A DNA stretch of 64,000 nucleotides from Schistocephalus solidus (taxonomy: Eukaryota > Platyhelminthes > Cestoda > Diphyllobothriidea > Diphyllobothriidae), in the NCBI GenBank assembly GCA_017591395.1, contig WEDG01001294.1, positions 62,001-126,000 of the forward strand, in the 5' to 3' direction. Positions 56,371 through 64,000 of this stretch are shown here, piece by piece; the first letter of the stretch is position 1; each line of letters starts with the position of its first letter. A model generated the notes under the pieces. That model was not told where the DNA came from, ran no database searches, and saw only the letters and a program-made list of their open reading frames with translations. Both the position numbers and the translations under genes were made by a program.

Positions 56371-56615
56371 TGCAGAAAAGCGCAATTGGGGCACATGATG
56401 TGCAGTATTTAAAGGGCGTGGTTGCCGGGCCATCACAGGTCTTCTATCGTTGGCAATTAACGACTCGGGTACGGACCAAACAGCAATCAGCATATCAAGT
56501 ACGATGCCCAGTGATGAGCACAAGGACTGTCAACGATAGAAGGCCTGTTGTGACCCGGCAAACACGCCCTATAAATAATGTGCATTTTGTGCCCCAGTTA
56601 TCCTTTTATGCAACC

Positions 56616-56655
56616 GTCTATGGTAATGGATACAAGTGAGAATCCGAAACGTCAG
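56616..56655 (+). ncRNA. Hammerhead-ribozyme-like motif (5' core lost)
   Basis: AATCCGAAACGTCAGG (56641-56656) is intact, but the position of CTGATGA reads CTATGGTA. AATAAA is degenerate (CAAATAGC). Confidence 0.4.
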
Positions 56656-57099
56656 GTCAAATAGCACTATGTTCCAGTGATTGCCTCTATTTCTTCTTCT
56701 TCTTCTTCTTCTTCTTCTTGTTCATCTTCTTCTTTTCATCTTTTTCTTCTTCTTCTTCTTCTTCTGAAACATTGCATAGTTTGAAACATTTCATGCACCC
56801 AACGCCCGAAAGACGCATCAATACGATAGAGGCTAAGTGTAGTCGTTTAAAGGTTAAATTGCGTATGAGTGACCCGGTATTCAGTAGATTTGTTTGGGCT
56901 AACATAGAGGAAATGCAGTAGCAAGTATGGTTGTACGAACTGCTGGAGGCCTGGAAACCCTTTTTGGTGCATATAGCTGATCTCTATCTTTCCCCGTAGC
57001 CGATGCCCAGTTAAAGGCACTGCACTTCGTATGAATTTAAAGGTCAGCAGACACAAAAGGGCGTGTCAATGACAATCGCTCTCAACCGAATCTCCTTGT

Positions 57100-57265
57100 T
57101 ACCGATGCTGACAAACACAAGGAAGACTGGAATGGCCATTTCTGTCCCATCAGCTAGTCATACCCAACCGCAGGTGGTGCACCACCCGAGGATCGAACTT
57201 GCGACCCTTAAGCAGAAGTAAACACTCTATCTTTTGAGCCACAGGCTCGCTGTCTTACCGGTTTA
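57100..57265 (-). mobile_element. tRNA-derived SINE-like repeat, best-preserved promoter boxes
   Basis: The minus strand reads GCGAGCCTGTGGCTCAAAAG (A-box region), CGCAAGTTCGATCCTCGGG (B-box), GGTTGGGTATGACTAGCTGA and the core GACAGAAATGGCCATTCC. It is head-to-head with the next copy. Confidence 0.8.
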
Positions 57266-57299
57266 GACTGGGAGTATTGACGTCCATTCTTTGATGAAT

Positions 57300-57600
57300 G
57301 TTCACCGATCACTCAGTGGTTAGAGTTCTGGACTTCTGATCGTCGGGTCCCGGGTTCGAGTCTCGGGTGGGGCACCACCTGAGCTTGAGTATGACTGTCT
57401 GGTGACGAATAATGAGCCAGAAATGGCCATTGCGGTCTCCCTTATGATTGTCGGCATCGTTTATCTGCCTGTTCCGCTACTACCCCGTATCCGGCTGCTG
57501 GCGAGGTTAATGAATGAGCCCCAAGGAAGAATGGGACTAACGAATTCCGTAAACGATCGGAGAGCGTTCATCAACGAATGCATATCTCCTCGTGTATACG
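57300..57600 (+). mobile_element. tRNA-derived SINE-like repeat, full length
   Basis: It reads cactcagtggttagagttc (A-box), cccgggttcgagtctcggg (B-box), gagtatgactgtctggtgac, the core gagccagaaatggccattgc, and the tail gcgttcatcaacgaatgca. It is the most complete member in the window, about 300 bp. Confidence 0.8.
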
Positions 57601-58679
57601 AATTGACGTTTTATTACTTCACCTTACTCAACTCGTAAATGGCCAACGATGTATGCGTGATTACCGGAGGACTAATTAAACACGACAATTACGGAAACCG
57701 ATCTGGTCTCTTCACATGAACAGCACGATGCAGAGTTGGCGAAGGTAGTTGCGCACTGGACTGACGGATGGGGCCTCGCCATAACGCAGTTGACATTATA
57801 AGCGGTTCACATTACCACAGTTTCCTCGCTGATAACCATACAAAAAGGTTAGGAAATGCCCGGTTTATCTAACGGATTTCTACACGAGGAAAGGATACTG
57901 CCGCAAACTATTGGAAGCTATACACAGTGAATCAGTAGTGAGAAAGCCCTCAGTAAGCGAAGTCATTCGCTCTTCAATATGACACCATAATTATTAATGG
58001 CTGGGCATCGTTCAATTTACTAGATGCGCGAACCTGCGATAAACCCACGAGGCATTTGCGTAGACCCGTGGCTGTCCCTGTATTCTGTAAATTAATACTC
58101 ACGGCTGAACACTTATTTGAAATGGAGAGCTAGGGAAGATACCGGGGCATCTCCATGTAAATGCTTGGGATACACCACCGAAAGGTTACGAGTTGAATAA
58201 CGTGAACCTATCTGTTGTGGGCGAAAAGGTGTGGACATAATCATATGTTGTACCCAAGAAGCCGCCTCGCTAAACCCTAAGAATTATATTTTAATTGAGC
58301 GTTAATCTACGCATGAAAAAAGTAAAACTCGTTATTGACAATGGTGTTAAACGCTGTCAGATTTATGCAAGGACACAAGGGTTGAAGTAGCGCGCTCGGT
58401 AGTAGGCGCTGGTACCTTCCGGTCATCCAAAACTTTGCTATCTTTTGGGATAAGCCAATACACCTATGTAACTGTCCGGATTGCGGTCGATTGGAGGGTT
58501 CGCAGATAACTTTGATCGTTAGCTTTCAGTAGCTAAGTAAAATTTCGGAGCACAATTACTGGAGGCTGAATCAAGCGGTTGGCGTGAACGTCAATTGTTA
58601 AGCTTTGCGAAAGGATCATGAGGAGCTGCACTCTCCAAAAACTAGATGTCCATGTTTAGTGAGATGCTACGTGGTGGGC
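57601..58679. other. Unannotated stretch
   Basis: I see no gene or repeat. Confidence 0.4.
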
Positions 58680-58900
58680 AAGCTTCATCCTAAAGTTAAA
58701 CCTAGCCGATAACCTAACCCAAAACTTAACCCCAACGTTTACCCTTAACGTAACGATCGTCACCGCCTCAAATTCAACCCCTACCCTTACCTTAAACCTT
58801 TGTTCTAACCCATCATTAACGATAACCTAAGCCTAAAATTAACCATAGTCTTTAATCATAAACTTAAACCTAACCCTATCCCTTACCCTTTAATTAACTC
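58680..58900. repeat. Degenerate CCCTAA-like hexamer tract
   Basis: cctagccgataacctaaccc, acttaaccccaacg, cccctacccttacctta and aacctaaccctatccctta are closely packed. This is the complementary orientation of the TTAGGG-like tracts at 14.9, 26.1 and 27.7 kb and the best preserved of the four. Confidence 0.65.
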
Positions 58901-60559
58901 GCACCGTAATCCCATAATTATACCCTGCATAAATGGTAATTAATTACTAAATTGTCTACTGCTTATCTGATTGTCAGACGACATTTGTTTACGTACCATA
59001 GGGAAACGATTGAACAAGAATCTCGTGCAATAGGGCATGCTATACGGGTATGCTGGTAATAGGGGTTATCAGGAGAGGATCATTTCATGAAAGAACACAT
59101 TGAGTTCTGAGGTACATAAATAGTATGCAGTAATATTTTTGTCGAATGCTGGTTTTAATATAGTAAGCTAGTGACACTCATGACCCTGATAACTCCGGAG
59201 ATTTAGTAGACAAAGAGCGCGCGTTGAATTTTGAAGAAACTGCGTACTGCTGTTGAATGTTAAGTCCAAATAATTAATTCCAGGAACGGTAGCCAATGGG
59301 AATATAGGAAGACTGTAACCACTGTAAGGTTTACTAGGTAGTCTGCGAGGCTGACGTAGATGAATGGTTAGACCACCGCGCGCGTTACGAGAAAGGCATG
59401 GGTTGTCTTATTCAAACCATACCAAGAGAACCGAAATGTTACTAACTCATCCCTATTACTAGAGTGCTGTCAAGAGAAGAGTAAGTAGGACAGAGGAATG
59501 CGTACCCATTATTAAAATTAGTCTTTTGCTAAATTCCCGGGAAGGGGGTGGTTGTTTTTTTGTGCGCAAAGGAGATTACATTTGCGCTGGGAAAGGAGGT
59601 TACTTGTAATCATTGTTAGGCTTAGTTTGATCAAAGCACTTCTTTCTCTCAGGTGTAATGAACCCCTATAGAATGTTTTAAAGCACTGCCACACAAATGA
59701 TGTCTTACCACACTCCTTTTCTGTCACACAGTGCACATCAAGGCAACTTATCCTACCGCCCGCCCGCCCGCCCACCTTTGCTCAACTTTTCCACGCCCAG
59801 CCTTCATATAAGCTCAACTGGTCTATTGTCAGGGGCTGCAACCACGTTTGAAATTGTCCTTCACTGGAAAATCCCATAGGCTGTGTCGGGAATTTCCACA
59901 TTGCCGCGAAGAGACGATCTCACAGAAAAGTACGTGCGCACGTTTTCCACACTGCATGCCATGAACGTGCGCCTGACAGCATCCACCCCTGGCTGTGGCC
60001 ACAGTACCCTTATCAGATCTGATTGGTCCATGTCTGCGGGACGCATCTTAACTCTTCTACAACTTTTTCTTGAAGTGGATTCGACTGCCTATAGGCAACT
60101 TGAACAGAATGCTATACAGCTATACACAGCTTTTCAGTGAGGATTTAAATGGAGTAAATATATGTTTTTGTGGCCAATCTTATTCCCTATCTCTCTCGTT
60201 TTGGGGTTTGGGACAACAGTCGAGTACCAGGCCGAAACATAAAAATCTAGTCATCGGAATGGCACGCACATAAACTGAAGTGATCCCGCAAGTGTGATTG
60301 AACTGCACTGTGACAAGGTGTTTACTACTCCTTCGACAGAAGATGCATTGCAGTCCACACGCAAGTGTGATCCCCACTTGTATCGGATAATCAACAGTAC
60401 CTTGGTACTGGAGCCAATGTTAACATGCTAACAACTTCGAAGTAAACTTACCTTCTCTAATCTTCTTGTAGATTCACCATGCAAAACTCGTATCATTTCC
60501 ATACTGAATGGTGATACCTGGAAGCTTATTGGAAGAGCATCCAGAAATCGGATTACGGA
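58901..60559. other. Unannotated stretch
   Basis: A short (CCCG)n-like run (cccgcccgcccgccc) lies near 59758-59772. Open frames here have no recognisable domain. Confidence 0.4.
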
Positions 60560-60790
60560 ACATGCTCGACCCGTTTTGCCTGGTGGCTCGATATCACCCT
60601 CTCACATCTCTGGTCTTCCTTAGTCTATCTTGACACCGAGCCCAGGTTGGAGAGTGGAACAGAGAGAGGGGTAGATGCAGTGCAAGTCACCGTCCCTGCA
60701 ATTTACTTCTGTCACCCTTGAATTCCTACCTGGCTCAGGTTAACGGACATCGATAGCACCTAGCAACATTTCCTCCTCCTATGCTTTTGA
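60560..60790 (+). mobile_element. Zinc-finger LINE, 3' UTR scrap
   Basis: ctggtcttccttagtctatc, tgacaccgagcccaggttgg and gtgcaagtcaccgtccctgc match, in reverse complement, the UTR of the 36.4-kb copy (gacggtgacttgcgcg; ggtctcatgacagagtcaag). No coding part remains. Confidence 0.5.
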
Positions 60791-63027
60791 TTCAGTGCCT
60801 GCTTTGGCAAACATAAGCTGCTGTGCCATTTCGAACTTCTGCTGCCTTACAGACCACCACGGAAGGGGGGCGGGAATCCGTACCTAAATTTTTTTTCTGC
60901 AGGGAATACGCATATGTAGTCCCATTTACCTTCCTTGAATGAGCATCCAAAGCCAAATATGTGGAGATTTGTCTTTCGGCTAACCTCTTCTTGCAGATAC
61001 ACTCGGCAATCATGCAACTGCCTATTTGAGAGAAGGTGGTATGTTCCCCAAACCGAGCCCAACCTACCATGACACAGTTTACTACACTTTGCCTGTTAAA
61101 TGATTCCAACTACCGAAAAAGCATGATCAATGATGTAACGGAATTCCCTCAGTTAAAAGCGTTGTTCAAAACATCTGACAGCAACTTGTAGCAGCCGCTC
61201 CAGTGTTCCAGTATTCGTCACCTACTTTTGTGTGAACGGCTGCTAAAACGTACAGGCGCTCCACACTTGTTGGAGAAAACCTGAATTTGTTCCTATTACA
61301 GCAGGTGCCACTTTCTCTCAGACAAGTCTAACGTACTTAAAACAAGTCTTGGTTTTGCGAGTGGCCTTTGCTGTCTGAGGCAGCAATTTGGAGTTCTTTG
61401 CATGATACGTTCCGCCATCAGGTGCCTTCTGTCTTCTCGTACAACCCCGGGGGTTTCGAATAAATGAGTGCAAACTTATGACAGTATTTTACGCTATAAT
61501 TGTTGCTACTTGATTTAATTAGGTAGTTCGGATTGCTCAACAATTGTTTGGGCGACTGCTATCGAATTAGGTTAGTACTCATAGATTCCGTTATAGTTAG
61601 AATCCTCGTAGACTCACCAGTGAGGTACCGCTACCGGAATTATGTGGCGTTGAACGTTCGCCTTTTTTTATCGGGCGGTGTTGGAACCACGTCTTGTTGA
61701 ACTATATGCACTACGTTGTGCTTGTCGTGTATTAGGAAAATAAACAAAACGTATACCGAAATCAGTGGACATGCATTTTGGAAGCTTATAGCAACCGTCC
61801 AATAAAGGAATTTTTCGCAACAAAACTATACTCCCTTCATTTTTCTTCATTTTTAATGCAAGAAAAATTTCGGATCGTGCCGTAGCATGCCAAGGGCCCG
61901 ACTGGGTACAATATTCCTCGCTATATTCCCTGAAACATTGATACTACCCAGATGCAGCCACGGGGTAATGGTTGCTAGCAACTACCGAGTGAACGGTGAG
62001 CTACACAGTTGTCGACGTGAATTCATGACGTCAATCTCCTGCTTGCTACTGATTGATCAAAAGTTGATGAGTACTCTGGTGAAATGGTCACGTATTCATT
62101 GTCTGCCGGCAGTAGGGGTGCTGTGCAAAGCACCGTTTTGGGTGAAGTGGAAAGCGTATCTACTGCGCTTAAAGACTTTTTCCTGGTTCACGCACAGTAT
62201 ATCCTTACATATGTTTGCGAATATACTTTTATTTCCTCGCTGGGCGTCCATCAGACTAACTGTGTGCGAACATCCTCCAAAGTTGGTCGTTTTTCCTGGA
62301 GTCCCTCATTATTTACAGTGTGGGAGCATTTGCCAGAGACATGGAGGTGAGTAGAGAGACTGTTCCCCAGATGCTAACATTTTTCGCATCGGTTGGACAG
62401 GAAATATAATTTCTACTAGTTCTTGCTGCTTCTAGGATCCGCATTTTTTCTGGCGTTTGAGATGAACCTGGACAACGAACTTGCTCGGCCTGAACAAATG
62501 ATTGCTGCTTTTCAGTTCGTAAAGAGTTTCTTGAGATCCTGAGGGTGTTTCCTGTGTCCCGGTACCCTAGAAAACTTTAAAATCCGGTTAGCCATACTTT
62601 GAGGGCTAGAATTTTCCTAGACTGTATTTAGAATCGAAAAGGCTCATGTGAAATTACCGACAAGGCTTATTTGCTGTATACCTATTGCCTCGCGCGAGTT
62701 GTGCTGGCGACCAAGGTCAGCACTGGTTTTCATCTGATAGAAACTATAAATAATTGCACGTACGATGTTTGGTTTGGCTCTGCGGTATCTTGAGGACAGT
62801 ACACTGTCTTCGGGGACGTGACAATACCGTGGCAGTGGACTCCCAGGGCCTGGTTGTGCAACCGGTAGTCTGCAGTCCTCGTGGAATCTGATGCGCTTGG
62901 CATCGACTTCGAGAAATTTCGTTTGTGTTTTCCGCAACTCCGCACGCCAAAAGCACCCATAGAATACCATGAAAATATATCCGTTAAGCCTCCTCGATGC
63001 CCTTAAATTCAAGATGTCGACTTGTTC
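60791..63027. other. Unannotated stretch
   Basis: Open frames at 60792-61109 (minus), 61887-62354 (plus, 155 codons) and 62644-63012 (minus) have no recognisable domain, and I could not support them with splice sites. They may be chance or unknown repeats. Confidence 0.35.
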
Positions 63028-64000
63028 TGCCCGACTGTAAGCACTTTCCGAGTAAACTGAAAACTAACATTCCTGTACACCAATGCACAGAGTATATTAT
63101 CGAAGCTCGACGAGCTTAAGATTCATGTCTGCGATCTATCTCCAGATATAATTTCCGTAACAGAAACTTGGTCGTCCCAACACATGGACTACCGGGAGGT
63201 AGCTATGGCTGGCTTCCAAATTTTTAAAAAAGACAGGAAAGAGCGTCAAGGAGGTGGCGTACTCACATACGTGAAAAGCGAACTTACAGTTTTAGACAAA
63301 ACTTATAAACTCACGTCTACTTCCGAGGCGATATGGCTATCCGTAAAAGTGTCAGGTACATCAAGTCTAGATGTCTGACAGTCTACCGCCCACCGAGGAG
63401 AGACCCCGTAGCCGATGCTTACCTGCTAGAGGAGCTTGAAAAGATTGCTACACGATTGGATATCCTGATCATGGGTGACTTCAATGCGCCTCACATCGAC
63501 TGGAGCTCGACCTGCGCACATAGTTCTGATCTAGCCTTTGACGGTTGTTTTCTGAGCACGACGCTAAAGCTACGTCTCACAAAGCACGTCACTTTTCCAA
63601 CCAGGGTGTGCAAAGGACAACAGGCCAATTGCCTGGACCTAGTTCGCACGAAGTCGCACGACAGCATCGACGAAGTGTCATGTCTACCGCCGCTAGGCAA
63701 AAGTGACCACGTGGTACTGCGATGGGAGTACTCACTATTTTCAATACCAGCAAGACCCACAACAATCAGAAGGAATATATGGCAAGGCGATTTCGGTGGA
63801 ATGAGGGCCAAACTCATGCGCACTCAGTGGGAACCTTTATTCTTTGGAAACATAACCGAGGACTGGGAAACGCTCCGGGACATACTGCACATGCTCATGG
63901 AAAATCACTGTCCAATTTTGAGAAAAAGGTTAAAGAACAGACCGCGATGGCTTACGCAGGCCTTAAAACTCGAAGTTAACAAAAAGCGGAGATTGTGGAA
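63028..64000 (+). mobile_element. CR1-like LINE, second copy, 5'-truncated, runs off the window
   Basis: Homology with the first copy starts at cccgactgtaagcactttcc (first copy 39431). It encodes the AP endonuclease: MDYREVAMAGF follows ETWSSQH, where the first copy has a stop, then VLTYVKSELTVLDKTYKL, a shift at SSLDV-stop (63376-63378), LTVYRPPRRDPVADAYLLEE, MGDFNAPHIDWSS and NIWQGDFGGMRAKL, reaching LEVNKKRRLW at the edge. Apart from the shared frameshift, the visible part is open, so it is younger or better preserved than the first copy. Confidence 0.85.

Larger units (their letters stand above)
56236..56770. mobile_element. PLE fold-back: inverted tails with GAA/TTC ends
   Basis: (GAA)n at 56243-56297 and (TTC)n at 56690-56765 flank two inverted arms. 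The left arm (gatcactggaacatggtg, gcctgacgtttcggattctc, ggggcacatgatgtgcag, gtcttctatcgttggca) is the reverse complement of the right arm (ctcagtgattgcc side: gttccagtgatt, gagaatccgaaacgtcagg, aatgtgcattttgtgcccc, gtcaacgatagaagg). The spacer near 56480-56500 is short. Each arm is a PLE tail with a hammerhead-like motif. The RNA would form a long hairpin. Confidence 0.8.

Noticed and set aside
56690..56905. Poly-Lys/Glu frames on both strands near the TTC repeat
   Set aside because: They are translations of the TTC/GAA microsatellite.
61887..62354. 155-codon open frame, the longest outside transposons and FN3 exons
   Set aside because: It overlaps another open frame on the same strand, has no recognisable domain and no splice-phase partner. 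Length alone is weak evidence in 64 kb.
63491..63823. Minus-strand frame of 110 codons, also at 39892-40224
   Set aside because: It is the antisense shadow of the LINE endonuclease. It is conserved only because the sense strand is.

Overview
This is eukaryotic DNA, most likely from a flatworm and probably a cestode with a large, repeat-rich genome. The evidence is a split gene with long introns, many decayed Penelope-like elements (PLEs) and non-LTR retrotransposons, tRNA-derived SINE-like repeats, and degenerate TTAGGG-like tracts. The species call is an inference from repeat style. There are no bacterial features such as operons, Shine-Dalgarno sites or dense ORFs. Nearly all open frames over 60 codons are chance frames or pieces of transposons.

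The one host gene I can support runs on the minus strand from about 23.8 kb down to 0.87 kb and continues past the left edge. I assembled ten exons (J at 23.4 kb through A at 0.9 kb, plus a tentative 40-nt microexon) from splice sites. The exon phases chain without a break: 0-1 (microexon), 1-0, 0-2, 2-0, 0-1, 1-0, 0-1, 1-1, 1-1, 1-0, 0-1. Together they give about 865 residues, mostly fibronectin type III (FN3) domains, several split by a phase-0 intron, plus one Cys-containing non-FN3 exon. The protein is probably extracellular or on the cell surface, and I do not recognise the family.

The introns and the DNA to the right are filled with mobile elements. (i) PLEs: reverse transcriptase (RT) fragments at 1-715 and 33.5-37.6 kb, GIY-YIG endonuclease and tail fragments at 16.8, 48.0, 48.4, 51.5 and 54.0 kb, and a fold-back at 56.2-56.8 kb. 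The tails carry minimal hammerhead-ribozyme motifs followed by AATAAA. (ii) A CR1-like LINE: one long dead copy at 38.3-42.8 kb, a second starting at 63.03 kb and leaving the window, and a lone 3' tail at 54.5 kb. (iii) A second LINE type whose ORF ends in C2H2 zinc fingers, with copies at 9.8-12.3, 36.4-37.4 and 44.7-45.4 kb and UTR scraps at 28.7, 31.2 and 60.6 kb. (iv) SINE-like repeats at 8.7-9.0, 22.3, 49.1-49.6 and 57.1-57.6 kb.

The clearest large structure is a segmental duplication. DNA around exon J (22.8-25.4 kb) has a decayed paralogue at 44.2-49.95 kb that carries a broken copy of exon J. The paralogue has absorbed a zinc-finger LINE, a head-to-head PLE pair and two SINEs. The intact locus serves as an empty site, so insertions and target-site duplications can be read directly. 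A second nested case is the zinc-finger LINE inserted into the PLE at 36.4 kb, with a perfect 13-bp target-site duplication.
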